Shown piece by piece: positions 40,980-53,786 of a DNA stretch of 64,000 nt. A program made the translations under genes and the position numbers. The stretch spans positions 25,583,501-25,647,500 of the forward strand of contig NC_079881.1 of NCBI RefSeq assembly GCF_029227915.1, given 5' to 3'. The DNA comes from Hydractinia symbiolongicarpus (Eukaryota > Cnidaria > Hydrozoa > Anthoathecata > Hydractiniidae). Numbering within the stretch: position 1 is the first letter of the stretch; every line of letters begins with the position of its first letter. Below the pieces are notes generated by a model. It did not search any database and was not told the origin of the DNA. It worked only from the letters and a program-made list of their open reading frames with translations.

Positions 40980-42400
40980 GGCCGGGTCCGGGATTTACGG
41001 GAAATCGCGGGTTTTCGTTTGCCGGAGATTAAACTCCTTTTATTCAGCGTCTCAACAAAAATGAAATCATTTTTAAAAACTACAAGTCTCATGCGTTTTA
41101 GTGGTGAAGAAATAATTTAAAAAATCGTTCGGGAAATGAGTTTACTCCCTGCGTACGTTCTTTGTATACTTTTGACTATACTGGCCGGGTCCGGGATATA
41201 CGGGAAATCGCGGGTTTTCGTTTGCCGGAGATTAAACTCCTTTTATTCAGCGTCTCACCAAAAATGAAATCATTTTTGAAAACTACAAGTCTCATGCGTT
41301 TTAGTGGTGAAAAAATAATTTAAGAAATCGCTCAAGAAATGAGTTTACTGCCTGGGTACTTTCTTTGTATACATTCGACTATACGGGCCAAGCCCGGGAT
41401 TTACGGGAAATCGCGGGTTTCGTTTGCCGGCAATTAAACTTCTTTTATTCAGCGTCTCATTAAAAATGAAATCATTTTTGAAAATTACAAGTGTCATGCG
41501 TTTTAGTGGTGAAAATATAATTTAAAGAATCGTTCGGGAAATGAGTTTACTCCCTGCGTACTTTCTTTGTATACTTTTGACTATACGGGCCGGGTCCGGG
41601 ATTTACGGGAAATCGCGGGTTTTCGTTTGCCGGAGATTAAACTCCTTTTATTCAGCGTCTCATCAAAAATGAAATCGTTTTTGAAAACTACAAGTCTCAT
41701 GCGTTTTAGTGGTGAAAAAATAATATAAAAAATCGTTCGGGAAATGAGTTTACTCCCAGTTTACTTTCTTTGTATACATTCGACTATACGGGCCAAGCCC
41801 GGGATTTACGGGAAATCGCGGGTTTTCGTTTGCCGGCAATTAAACTTCTTTTATTCAGCGTCTCATTAAAATTGAAAACATTTTTGAAAAGTACAAGTGT
41901 CATGCGTTTTAGTGGTGAAAATATAATTTAAAGAATCGTTCGGGAAATGAGTTTACTCCCTGCGTACTTTCTTTGTATACTTTTGACTATACGGGCCGGG
42001 TCCGGGATTTACGGGAAATCGCGGGTTTTCGTTTGCCGGAGATTAAACTCCTTTTATTCAGCGTCTCAACAAAAATGAAATCATTTTTAAAAACTACAAG
42101 TCTCATGCGTTTTAGTGGTGAAGAAATAATTTAAAAAATCGTTCGGGAAATGAGTTTACTCCCTGCGTACGTTCTTTGTATACTTTTGACTATACTGGCC
42201 GGGTCCGGGATATACGGGAAATCGCGGGTTTTCGTTTGCCGGAGATTAAACTCCTTTTATTCAGCGTCTCACCAAAAATGAAATCATTTTTGAAAACTAC
42301 AAGTCTCATGCGTTTTAGTGGTGAAAAAATAATTTAAGAAATCGCTCAAGAAATGAGTTTACTGCCTGGGTACTTTCTTTGTATACATTCGACTATACGG
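40980..42400. repeat. 5-monomer higher-order repeat (1014-bp period)
   Basis: Monomers around 40,980-41,390 recur around 41,990-42,400. They are marked by CGTCTCAACAAAAATG (41,048 and 42,062), CTATACTGGCCGGG and ATCGCTCAAGAAATGAG. Edges are approximate. Confidence 0.75.
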
Positions 42401-42641
42401 GCCGATTCCGGGATATACAGGAAATCGCGGGTTTTCGTTTGCCGGCGATAAAACTCCTTTTATTCAGCGTCTCATCAAAAATGAAATCATTTTTGAAAAC
42501 TACAAGTCTCATGCGTTTTAGTGGTGAAAAAATAATTTAAAGAATCGTTCGGGAAATGAGTTTACTCCCTGGGTACTTTCTTTGTATACTCTTGACTATA
42601 CGGGCCGAGTCCGGGATTTACGGGAAATTGCGGGTTTTTGT

Positions 42642-44677
42642 TTGCCGGCGATTAAACTCCTTTTATTCAGCGTCTCATCAAAAATGAAATCGTTTTTGAA
42701 AACTACAAGTCTTATGGGTTTTAGTGGTAAAAAATTAATTTAAAAAATCGTTCGGGAAATGAGTTTACTCCCAGTTTACTTTCTTTGTATACATTTGACT
42801 ATACGGGTCAAGCCCGGGATTTACGGCAAATCGCGGGTTTTCGTTTGCCGGCGATTAAACTCCTTTTATTCAGCGTCTCGTCAAAAATAAAATCATTTTT
42901 GAAAACTACAAGTCTCGTGCGTTTTAGTGGTGAAGAAATAATTTAAAAAATCGTTCGGGAAATGAGTTTACTCCCTGGGTATTTTCTTTGTATACATTCG
43001 ACTATACGGCCAAGCCCGGGATTTACGGGAAATCGCGGGTTTTCGTTTGCTGGCGATTAAACTCCTTTTATTTAGCGTCTCATCAAAAACAAAATCATTT
43101 TTGAAAACTACAAGTCTCATGCGTTTTAGTGGTGAAAAAATAATTTAAAAAATCGTTCGGGAAATGAGTTTACTCCCTGGGTACTTTCTTTGTATACTTT
43201 TGACTATACGGGCCGAGTCCGGGATTTACGGGAAATCGCGGGTTTTCGTTTGCCGGTGATTAAACTCCTTTTATTCTGCGTCTCATCAAAAATGAAATCA
43301 TTTTTGAAAATTACAAGTCTCATGCGTCTTAGTGGTGAAAAAATAATATAAAAAATCGTTCGGAAATGAGTTTACTTTCTGGGTACTTTCTTTGTATACA
43401 TTCGACTATACGGGCCAAGCCCGGGATTTACGGGAAATCGCGAGTTTTCGTTTGCCGGCGAGTAAACTCCTTTTATTCTGCGTCTCATCAAAAATGAAAT
43501 CATTTTTAAAAACTACAAGTCTCATGCGTTTTAGTGGTGAAGAAATAATTTAAAGAATCCTTCGGGAAATGAGTTTAATCTCTGGGTATTTTCTTTGTAT
43601 ACATTCGACTATACGGCCAAGCCCGGGATTTACGGGAAATCGCGGGTTTTCGATTGCCGGCGATTAAACTCCTTTTATTCAGCGTCTCATCAAAAATGAA
43701 ATCGTTTTTGAAAACTACAAGTCTTATGGGTTTTAGTGGTAAAAAATTAATTTAAAAAATCGTTCGGGAAATGAGTTTACTCCCAGTTTACTTTCTTTGT
43801 ATACATTTGACTATACGGGTCAAGCCCGGGATTTACGGCAAATCGCGGGTTTTCGTTTGCCGGCGATTAAACTCCTTTTATTCAGCGTCTCGTCAAAAAT
43901 AAAATCATTTTTGAAAACTACAAGTCTCGTGCGTTTTAGTGGTGAAGAAATAATTTAAAAAATCGTTCGGGAAATGAGTTTACTCCCTGGGTATTTTCTT
44001 TGTATACATTCGACTATACGGCCAAGCCCGGGATTTACGGGAAATCGCGGGTTTTCGTTTGCTGGCGATTAAACTCCTTTTATTTAGCGTCTCATCAAAA
44101 ACAAAATCATTTTTGAAAACTACAAGTCTCATGCGTTTTAGTGGTGAAAAAATAATTTAAAAAATCGTTCGGGAAATGAGTTTACTCCCTGGGTACTTTC
44201 TTTGTATACTTTTGACTATACGGGCCGAGTCCGGGATTTACGGGAAATCGCGGGTTTTCGTTTGCCGGTGATTAAACTCCTTTTATTCTGCGTCTCATCA
44301 AAAATGAAATCATTTTTGAAAATTACAAGTCTCATGCGTCTTAGTGGTGAAAAAATAATATAAAAAATCGTTCGGAAATGAGTTTACTTTCTGGGTACTT
44401 TCTTTGTATACATTCGACTATACGGGCCAAGCCCGGGATTTACGGGAAATCGCGAGTTTTCGTTTGCCGGCGAGTAAACTCCTTTTATTCTGCGTCTCAT
44501 CAAAAATGAAATCATTTTTAAAAACTACAAGTCTCATGCGTTTTAGTGGTGAAGAAATAATTTAAAGAATCCTTCGGGAAATGAGTTTAATCTCTGGGTA
44601 TTTTCTTTGTATACATTCGACTATACGGCCAAGCCCGGGATTTACGGGAAATCGCGGGTTTTCGATTGCCGGCGATT
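42642..44677. repeat. 5-monomer higher-order repeat (1012-bp period)
   Basis: Two adjacent copies, 42,642-43,665 and 43,654-44,677, are offset by 1,012 bp. They share CTTATGGGTTTTAG, GTCTCGTCAAAAATAAAATC, TTATTCTGCGTC, the GTTCGGAAATGAG deletion and CGAGTAAACTCC. Almost no differences are visible, so this is a recent tandem duplication. The second copy ends where GGCGATTGAACTCC and TTTCATCAAAAAGG appear. Confidence 0.88.
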
Positions 44678-45536
44678 GAACTCCTTTTATTCAGCGTTTC
44701 ATCAAAAAGGAAATCATTTTTGAAAACTACAAGTCTCATGCGATTTAGTGGTGAAAAATAATTTAAAGAATCCTTCGGAAAATGAGTTTACTCCCTGGGT
44801 ACTTTCTTTGTATACTTTTGACTATACGGGCCAAGTCCGGGATTTACGGGAAATCGCGGGTTTTCGTTTGCCGGCGATTAAACTCCTTTTATTCAGCATC
44901 TCATCAAAAATGAAATCATTTTTGAAAATTACAAGTCTCATGCGTCTTAGTGGTGAAAAAATAATATAAAAAATCATTCGGGAAATGAGTTTACTTCCTG
45001 GGTACTTTCTTTGTATACATTCGACTATACGGGCCAAGCCCGGGATTTACGGGAAATCGCGGGTTTTCGTTTGCCGGGAATTAAACTTCTTTTATTCAGC
45101 GTCTCATTAAAAATGAAATCATTTTTAAAAAGTACAAGTCTCATGCGTCTTAGTGGTGAAAATATGATTTAAAGAATCGTTCGGGAAATGAGTTTACTTC
45201 TTGCGTACTTTCTTTGTATACTTTTGACTATACGGGCCGGGTCCGGGATTTACGGGAAATCGCGGGTTTTCGTTTGCCGGAGATTAAACTCCTTTTATTC
45301 AGCGTCTCATCAAAAATGAAATAATTTTTGAGATTTACAAGTCTTATGCGTTTTAATGGTGAAAAAATAATTTAAAAAATCGTTCGGAAAATGAGTTTAC
45401 TCCCTGGGTACTTTCTTTGTAGACATTCGACTATACGGGCCGATTCCAGGATATACGGGAAATCGCGGGTTTTCGTTTGCCGGCGATTAAACTCCTTTTA
45501 TTCAGCGTCTCATCAAAAATGAAATCATTTTTGAAA

Positions 45537-47105
45537 ACTACAAGTCTCATGCGTTTTAGTGGTGAAAATATAATTTAAAGAATCGTTCGGGAAATGAGTT
45601 TACTCCCTGCGTACTTTCTTTGTATACTTTTGACTATACGGGCCGGGTCCGGGATTTACGGGAAATCGCGGGTTTTCGTTTGCCGGAGATTAAACTCCTT
45701 TTATTCAGCGTCTCATCAAAAATGAAATCGTTTTTGAAAACTACAAGTCTCATGTGTTTTAGTGGTGAAAAAATAATATAAAAAATCGTTCAGGAAATGA
45801 GTTTACTCCCAGTTTACTTTCTTTGTATACATTCGACTATACGGGCCAAGCCCGGGATTTACGGGAAATCACGGGTTTTCGTTTGCCGGCAATTAAACTT
45901 CTTTTATTCAGCGTCTCATTAAAAATGAAATCATTTTTGAAAAGTACAAGTCTCATGCGTTTTAGTGGTGAAAATATAATTTAAAGAATCGTTCGGGAAA
46001 TGAGTTTACTCCCTGCGTACTTTCTTTGTATACTTTTGACTATACGGGCCGGGTCCGGGATTTACGGGAAATCGCGGGTTTTCGTTTGCCGGAGATTAAA
46101 CGCCTTTTATTCAGCGTCTCATCAAAAATGAAATCATTTTTAAAAACTACAAGTCTCATGCGTTTTAGTGGTGAAGAAATAATTTAAAAAATCGTTCGGG
46201 AAATGAGTTTACTCCCTGCGTACGTTCTTTGTATACTTTTGACTATACGGGCCGGGTCCGGGATTTACGGGAAATCGCGGGTTTTCGTTTGCCGGCGATT
46301 AAACTCCTTTTATTCAGCGTCTCATCAAAAATGAAATCATTTTTAAAAACTACAAGTCTCATGCGTTTTAGTGGTGAAAATATAATTTAAAGAATCGTTC
46401 GGGAAATGAGTTTACTCCCTGCGTACTTTCTTTGTATACTTTTGACTATACGGGCCGGGTCCGGGATTTACGGGAAATCGCGGGTTTTCGTTTGCCGGAG
46501 ATTAAACTCCTTTTATTCAGCGTCTCATCAAAAATGAAATCGTTTTTGAAAACTACAAGTCTCATGTGTTTTAGTGGTGAAAAAATAATATAAAAAATCG
46601 TTCAGGAAATGAGTTTACTCCCAGTTTACTTTCTTTGTATACATTCGACTATACGGGCCAAGCCCGGGATTTACGGGAAATCACGGGTTTTCGTTTGCCG
46701 GCAATTAAACTTCTTTTATTCAGCGTCTCATTAAAAATGAAATCATTTTTGAAAAGTACAAGTCTCATGCGTTTTAGTGGTGAAAATATAGTTTAAAGAA
46801 TCGTTCGGGAAATGAGTTTACTCCCTGCGTACTTTCTTTGTATACTTTTGACTATACGGGCCGGGTCCGGGATTTACGGGAAATCGCGGGTTTTCGTTTG
46901 CCGGAGATTAAACGCCTTTTATTCAGCGTCTCATCAAAAATGAAATCATTTTTAAAAACTACAAGTCTCATGCGTTTTAGTGGTGAAGAAATAATTTAAA
47001 AAATCGTTCGGGAAATGAGTTTACTCCCTGCGTACGTTCTTTGTATACTTTTGACTATACGGGCCGGGTCCGGGATTTACGGGAAATCGCGGGTTTTCGT
47101 TTGCC
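45537..47105. repeat. 4-monomer higher-order repeat (812-bp period)
   Basis: The stretch 45,537-46,293 recurs at 46,349-47,105, offset 812 bp, with the shared variants CTCATGTGTTTTAG, GTTCAGGAAATGAG and ATTAAACGCC in the same order. Confidence 0.82.
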
Positions 47106-47149
47106 GGAGATTAAACTCCTTTTATTCAGCGTCTCACCAAAAATGAAAT

Positions 47150-49075
47150 CATTTTTGAAAACTACAAGTCTCATGCGTTTTAGTGGTGAAAAAATAATTT
47201 AAAAAATCGTTCAAGAAATGAGTTTACTCCCTGGGTACTTTCTTTGTATACATTCGACTATACGGGCCAATTCCGGGATATACAGGAAATCGCGGGTTTT
47301 CGTTTGCCGGCGATTAAACTCCTTTTATTCAGCGTCTCATCAAAAATGAAATCATTTTTGAAAACTACTAGTCTCATGCGTTTTAGTGGTGAAAAAATAA
47401 TTTAAAGAATCGTTCGGGAAATGAGTTTACTCCCTGGGTACTTTCTTTGTATACTTTTGACTATACGGGCCGAGTCCGGGATTTACGGGAAGTTGCGGGT
47501 TTTCGTTTGCCGGCGATTAAACTCCTTTTATTCAGCGTCTCATCAAAAATGAAATCGTTTTTGAAAACTAGAAGTCTTATGGGTTTTAGTGGTAAAAAAT
47601 TAATATAAAAAATCGTTCGGGAAATGAGTTTACTCCCAGTTTACTTTCTTTGTATACATTTGACTATATGGGTCAAGCCCGGGATTTACGGCAAATCGCG
47701 GGTTTTCGTTTGCCGGCGATTAAACTCCTTTTATTCAGCGTCTCATCAAAAATAAAATCATTTTTGAAAACTACAAGTCTCGTGCGTTTTAGTGGTGAAG
47801 AAATAATTTAAAAAATCGTTCGGGAAATGAGTTTACTCCCTGGGTATTTTCTTTGTATACATTCGACTATACGGCCAAGCCCGGGATTTACGGGAAATCG
47901 CGGGTTTTCGTTTACTGGCGATTAAACTCCTTTTATTTAGCGTCTCATCAAAAACGAAATCATTTTTAAAAACTACAAGTCTCATGCGTTTTAGTGGTGA
48001 AAAAATAATTTAAAAAATCGTTCGGGAAATGAGTTTACTCCCTGGGTACTTTCTTTGTATACTTTTGACTATACCGGCCGAGTCCGGGATTTACGGGAAA
48101 TCGCGGGTTTTCGTTTGCCGGCGATTAAACTCCTTCTATTCTGCGTCTCATCAAAAATGAAATCATTTTTGAAAATTACAAGTCTCATGCGTCTTAGTGG
48201 TGAAAAAATAATATAAAAAATCGTTCGGAAATGAGTTTACTTCTTGGGTACTTTCTTTGTATACATTCGACTATACGGGCCAAGCCCGGGATTTACGGGA
48301 AATCGCGGGTTTTCGTTTGCCGGCGAGTAAACTCCTTTTATTCAGCGTTTCATCAAAAATGAAATCATTTTTAAAAACTACAAGTCTCATGCGTTTTAGT
48401 GGTGAAGAAATAATTTAAAGAATCCTTCGGGAAATGAGTTTAATCCCTGGGTATTTTCTTTGTATACATTCGACTATACGGCCAAGCCCGGGATTTACGG
48501 GAAATCGCGGGTTTTCGATTGCCGGCGATTAAACTCCTTTTATTCAGCGTCTCATCAAAAACGAAATCATTTTTGAAAACTACAAGTCTCATGCGTTTTA
48601 GTGGTGAAAAATAATTTAAAAAATCCTTCGAAAATTGAGTTTACTCCCTGGGTACTTTCTTTGTATACTTTTGACTATACGGGCCAAGTCCGGGATTTAC
48701 GGGAAATCGCGGGTTTTCGTTTGCCGGCGATTAAACTCCTTTTATTCAGCATCTCATCAAAAATGAAATCATTTTTGAAAATTACAAGTCTCATGCGTCT
48801 TAGTGGTGAAAATATAATATAAAAAATCGTTCGGGAAATGAGTTTACTTCCTGGGTACTTTCTTTGTATACATTCGACTATACGGGCCAAGCCCGGGATT
48901 TACGGGAAATCGCGGGTTTTCGTTTGCCGGCAATTAAACTTCTTTTATTCAGCGTCTCATTAAAAATGAAATCATTTTTGAAAAGTACAAGTCTCATGCG
49001 TCTTAGTGGTGAAAATATGATTTAAAGAATCGTTCGGGAAATGAGTTTACTTCCTGCGTACTTTCTTTGTATACT
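47150..49075. repeat. Satellite block copied at about 52.0-53.5 kb with an internal two-monomer deletion
   Basis: Marker ACTACTAGTCTC occurs at about 47,364 and 52,232 (offset 4,868). Marker CTATACCGGCCGAG occurs near 48,069 and 52,532 (offset 4,463). The offset drops by 405 bp, two monomers, between these markers. So the 52.0-53.5 kb stretch is a copy of this block that lost two monomers, as unequal exchange would produce. Confidence 0.75.
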
Positions 49076-52000
49076 TTTGACTATACGGGCCGGGTCCGGG
49101 ATTTACGGGAAATCGCGGGTTTTCGTTTGCCGGAGATTAAAGTCCTTTTATTCAGCGTCTCATCAAAAATGAAATAATTTTTGAGAACTACAAGTCTTAT
49201 GCGTTTTAGTGGTGAAAAAATAATTTAAAAAATCGTTCGGGAAATGAGTTTACTCCCTGGGTACTTTCTTTGTATACATTCGACTATACGGGCCGATTCC
49301 AGGATATACGGGAAATCGCGGGTTTTCGTTTGCCGGCGATTAAACTCCTTTTATTCAGCCTCTCATCAAAAATGAAATAATTTTTGAAAACTACAAGTCT
49401 CATGCGTCTTAGTGGTGAAAAAATAATATAAAAAATCATTCGGGAAATGAGTTTACTTCCTGGGTACTTTCTTTGTATACATTCGACTATACGGGCCAAG
49501 CCCGGGATTTACGGGAAATCGCGGGTTTTCGTTTGCCGGCAATTAAACTTCTTTTATTCAGCGTCTCATTAAAAATGAAATCATTTTTAAAAAGTACAAG
49601 TCTCATTCGTCTTAGTGGTGAAAATATGATTTAAAGAATCGTTCGGGAAATGAGTTTACTTCCTGCGTACTTTCTTTGTATACTTTTGACTATACGGGCC
49701 GGGTCCGGGATTTACGGGAAATCGCGGGTTTTCGTTTGCCGGAGATTGAACTCCTTTTATTCAGCGTCTCATCAAAAATGAAATAATTTTTGAGAACTAC
49801 AAGTCTTATGCGTTTTAATGGTGAAAAAATAATTTAAAAAATCGTTCGGAAAATGAATTTACTCCCTGGGTACTTTCTTTGTAGACATTCGACTATACGG
49901 GCCGATTCCAGGATATACGGGAAATCGCGGGTTTTCGTTTGCCGGCGATTAAACTCCTTTTATTCAGCGTCTCATCAAAAATGAAATCATTTTTGAAAAC
50001 TACAAGTCTCATGCGTTTTAGTGGTGAAAATATAATTTAAAGAATCGTTCGGGAAATGAGTTTACTCCCTGCGTACTTTCTTTGTATACTTTTGACTATA
50101 CGGGCCGGGTCCGGGATTTACGGGAAATCGCGGGTTTTCGTTTGCCGGAGATTAAACTCCTTTTATTCAGCGTCTCATCAAAAATGAAATCGTTTTTGAA
50201 AACTACAAGTCTCATGCGTTTTAGTGGTGAAAAAATAATATAAAAAATCGTTCAGGAAATGAGTTTACTCCCAGTTTACTTTCTTTGTATACATTCGACT
50301 ACACGGGCCAAGCCCGGGATTTACGGGAAATCACGGGTTTTCGTTTGCCGGCAATTAAACTTCTTTTATTCAGCGTCTCATTAAAAATGAAATCATTTTT
50401 GAAAAGTACAAGTGTCATGCGTTTTAGTGGTAAAAATATAATTTAAAGAATCGTTCGGGAAATGAGTTTACTCCCTGCGTACTTTCTTTGTATACTTTTG
50501 ACTATACGGGCCGGGTCCGGGATTTACGGGAAATCGCGGGTTTTCGTTTGCCGGAGATTAAACTCCTTTTATTCAGCGTCTCATCAAAAATGAAATAATT
50601 TTTGAGAACTACAAGTCTTATGCGTTTTAGTGGTGAAAAAATAATTTAAAAAATCGTTCGGGAAATGAGTTTACTCCCTGCGTACTTTCTTTGTATACAT
50701 TCGACTATACGGGCCGATTCCAGGATATACGGGAAATCGCGGGTTTTCGTTTGCCGGCGATTAAACTCCTTTTATTCAGCGTCTCATCAAAAATGAAATA
50801 ATTTTTGAAAACTACAAGTCTCATGCGTCTTAGTGGTGAAAAAATAATATAAAAAATCATTCGGGAAATGAGTTTACTTCCTGGGTACTTTCTTTGTATA
50901 CATTCGACTATACGGGCCAAGCCCGGGATTTACGGGAAATCGCGGGTTTTCGTTTGCCGGCAATTAAACTTCTTTTATTCAGCGTCTCATTAAAAATGAA
51001 ATCATTTTTAAAAAGTACAAGTCTCATGCGTCTTAGTGGTGAAAATATGATTTAAAGAATCGTTCGGGAAATGAGTTTACTTCCTGCGTACTTTCTTTGT
51101 ATACTTTTGACTATACAGGCCGGGTCCGGGATTTACGGGAAATCGCGGGTTTTCGTTTGCCGGAGATTAAACTCCTTTTATTCAGCGTCTCATCAAAAAT
51201 GAAATAATTTTTGAGAACTACAAGTCTTATGCGTTTTAATGGTGAAAAGATAATTTAAAGAATCGTTCGGGAAATGAGTTTACTCCCTGCGTACTTTCTT
51301 TGTATACTTTTGACTATACGGGCCGGGTCCGGGATTTACGGGAAATCGCGGGTTTTCGTTTGCCGGAGATTAAACTCCTTTTATTCAGCGTCTCATCAAA
51401 AATGAAATCGTTTTTGAAAACTACAAGTCTCATGCGTTTTAGTGGTGAAAAAATAATATAAAAAATCGTTCAGGAAATGAGTTTACTCCCAGTTTACTTT
51501 CTTTGTATACATTCGACTATACGGGCCAAGCCCGGGATTTACGGGAAATCACGGGTTTTCGTTTGCCGGCAATTAAACTTCTTTTATTCAGCGTCTCATT
51601 AAAAATGAAATCATTTTTGAAAAGTACAAGTGTCATGCGTTTTAGTGGTGAAAATATAATTTAAAGAATCGTTCGGGAAATGAGTTTACTCCCTGCGTAC
51701 TTTCTTTGTATACTTTTGACTATACGGGCCGGGGCCGGGATTTACGGGAAATCGCGGGTTTTCGTTTGCCGGAGATTAAACTCCTTTTATTCAGCGTCTC
51801 ATCAAAAATGAAATCATTTTTCAAAACTACAAGTCTCATGCGTTTTAGTGGTGAAGAAATAATTTAAAAAATCGTTCGGGAAATGAGTTTACTCCCTGCG
51901 TACGTTCTTTGTATACTTTTGACTATACGGGCCGGGTCCGGGATTTACGGGAAATCGCGGGTTTTCGTTTGCCGGAGATTAAACTCCTTTTATTCAGCGT

Positions 52001-53604
52001 CTCACCAAAAATGAAATCATTTTTGAAAACTACAAGTCTCATGCGTTTTAGTGGTGAAAAAATAATTTAAAAAATCGTTCAAGAAATGAGTTTACTCCCT
52101 GGGTACTTTCTTTGTATACATTCGACTATACGGGCCAATTTCGGGATATACAGGAAATCGCGGGGTTTCGTTTGCCGGCGATTAAACTCCTTTTATTCAG
52201 CGTCTCATCAAAAATGAAATCATTTTTGAAAACTACTAGTCTCATGCGTTTTAGTGGTGAAAAAATAATTTAAAGAATCGTTCGGGAAATGAGTTTACTC
52301 CCTGGGTACTTTCTTTGTATACTTTTGACTATACGGGCCGAGTCAGGGATTTACGGGAAGTTGCGGGTTTTCGTTTGCCGGCGATTAAACTCCTTTTATT
52401 CAGCGTCTCATCAAAAATAAAATCATTTTTGAAAACTACAAGTCTCGTGCGTTTTAGTGGTGAAAAAATAATTTAAAAAATCGTTCGGGAAATGAGTTTA
52501 CTCCCTGGGTACTTTCTTTGTATACTTTTGACTATACCGGCCGAGTCCGGGATTTACGGGAAATCGCGGGTTTTTGTTTGCCGGCGATTAAACTCCTTCT
52601 ATTCTGCGTCTCATCAAAAATGAAATCATTTTTGAAAATTACAAGTCTCATGCGTCTTAGTGGTGAAAAAATAATATAAAAAATCGTTCGGAAATGAGTT
52701 TACTTCTTGGGTACTTTCTTTGTATACATTCGACTATACGGGCCAAGCCCGGGATTTACGGGAAATCGCGGGTTTTCGTTTGCCGGCGAGTAAACTCCTT
52801 TTATTCAGCGTTTCATCAAAAATGAAATCATTTTTAAAAACTACAAGTCTCATGCGTTTTAGTGGTGAAGAAATAATTTAAAGAATCCTTCGGGAAATGA
52901 GTTTAATCCCTGGGTATTTTCTTTGTATACATTCGACTATACGGCCAAGCCCGGGATTTACGGGAAATCGCGGGTTTTCGATTGCCGGCGATTAAACTCC
53001 TTTTATTCAGCGTCTCATCAAAAACGAAATCATTTTTGAAAACTACAAGTCTCATGCGTTTTAGTGGTGAAAAATAATTTAAAGAATCCTTCGAAAATTG
53101 AGTTTACTCCCTGGGTACTTTCTTTGTATACTTTTGACTATACGGGCCAAGTCCGGGATTTACGGGAAATCGCGGATTTTCGTTTGCCGGCGATTAAACT
53201 CCTTTTATTCAGCATCTCATCAAAAATGAAATCATTTTTGAAAATTACAAGTCTCATGCGTCTTAGTGGTGAAAAAATAATATAAAAAATCGTTCGGGAA
53301 ATGAGTTTACTTCCTGGGTACTTTCTTTGTATACATTCGACTATACGGGCCAAGCCCGGGATTTACGGGAAATCGCGGTTTTTCGTTTGCCGGCAATTAA
53401 ACTTCTTTTATTCAGCGTCTCATTAAAAATGAAATCATTTTTGAAAAGTACAAGTCTTATGCGTCTTAGTGGTGAAAATATGATTTAAAGAATCGTTCGG
53501 GAAATGAGTTTACTTCCTGCGTACTTTCTTTGTATACTTTTGACTATACGGGCAGAGATAGGAAAAGGCGGATGTTAGGACAGATCCCCTTAGCACTTTA
53601 CCAT

Positions 53605-53637
53605 TCCACGTCAAATTATGGATCATCCACGTCAAAT
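53605..53637 (+). repeat. Pair of 12-bp direct repeats
   Basis: TCCACGTCAAAT occurs at 53,605-53,616 and again at 53,626-53,637, a 21-bp spacing, or two helical turns. The position close to the element end suggests binding sites for an end-recognising protein, but nothing in the sequence proves this. Confidence 0.7.
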
Positions 53638-53716
53638 CAACGATAGAAGAGTCTATAAAATCCGTTAGCACCTACGAATGTCCGGATCCGCCCCAACACC
53701 CCAACCCCCGCCGTGT

Positions 53717-53739
53717 CCCCCGGGCCCCCTCCCCTCCCC
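53717..53739 (-). other. G-quadruplex-capable tract
   Basis: Read on the minus strand, this is four G runs of 4-5 residues separated by A, A and CCC. It meets the usual intramolecular quadruplex pattern. Further GGG runs follow at 53,742-53,759. It lies about 50 nt downstream of the polymerase stop codon, in its 3' flank. Confidence 0.65.
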
Positions 53740-53740
53740 A

Positions 53741-53754
53741 TGGGTCCCTACCCA
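53741..53754 (-). terminator. Small hairpin 3' of the polymerase gene
   Basis: TGGGT and ACCCA form a 5-bp stem around a CCCT loop, about 33 nt past the polymerase stop. It is shorter than the two clear post-stop hairpins elsewhere in the element and may be chance in a G-rich tract. Confidence 0.3.
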
Positions 53755-53786
53755 CCCTCATCTGTCGTGCCTTATAATTTATAGTG

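Larger units (their letters stand above)
19799..53553 (+). repeat. 203-bp satellite array, block 2 (forward orientation)
   Basis: About 166 head-to-tail monomers on the opposite strand to block 1. The consensus monomer contains, in order, GCCGGCGATTAAACTCC, a palindrome with arms TCAAAAATGA, TACAAGTCTCATGCG, AGTGGTGAAAA, an A/T tract, TCGTTCGGGAAATGAG, GTATAC, GACTATACGGGCC, CCCGGG and ATCGCGGGTTTTCG. Variants at TTTTGACTATAC or ATTCGACTATAC, paired with GAGTCCGGG or AAGCCCGGG, define two monomer classes. Higher-order periods change along the block. I see no gene or unrelated insertion before 53,554. Confidence 0.97.
53554..53786. other. Left terminal non-coding region of the element
   Basis: These 233 bp lie between satellite and the 3' end of the polymerase gene. 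They hold a possible AG terminus, two 12-bp direct repeats (TCCACGTCAAAT at 53,605 and 53,626), a CGGATCCG palindrome near 53,684 and a strongly C-rich tract. No open frame of note is present. In Polintons this position is normally occupied by a terminal inverted repeat, but its partner is missing here. Confidence 0.6.

Noticed and set aside
779-45037. Dozens of 60-110 codon open frames on both strands within the satellite
   Set aside because: They are the same stretch of the 203-bp repeat read again and again. They occur on both strands over the same bases, and they cannot extend because the monomer length is not a multiple of three. There is no start context or family resemblance.
1-53553. 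CRISPR array
   Set aside because: The whole 203-bp unit repeats, with no short repeat separated by unique spacers, and the DNA is clearly eukaryotic satellite.
1-53553. Hammerhead ribozyme in the satellite
   Set aside because: Some satellites carry hammerheads, and TTGATGAGACGC looks like part of the core. However, the exact CUGAUGA, a closing stem and a correctly placed GAAA are missing on both strands.
1-53553. tRNA-derived SINE origin of the monomer
   Set aside because: AGTGGT and GTTCGGGAAAT faintly recall polymerase III A and B boxes, but the matches are poor and the spacing too short, and there is no tail or flanking target-site duplication.
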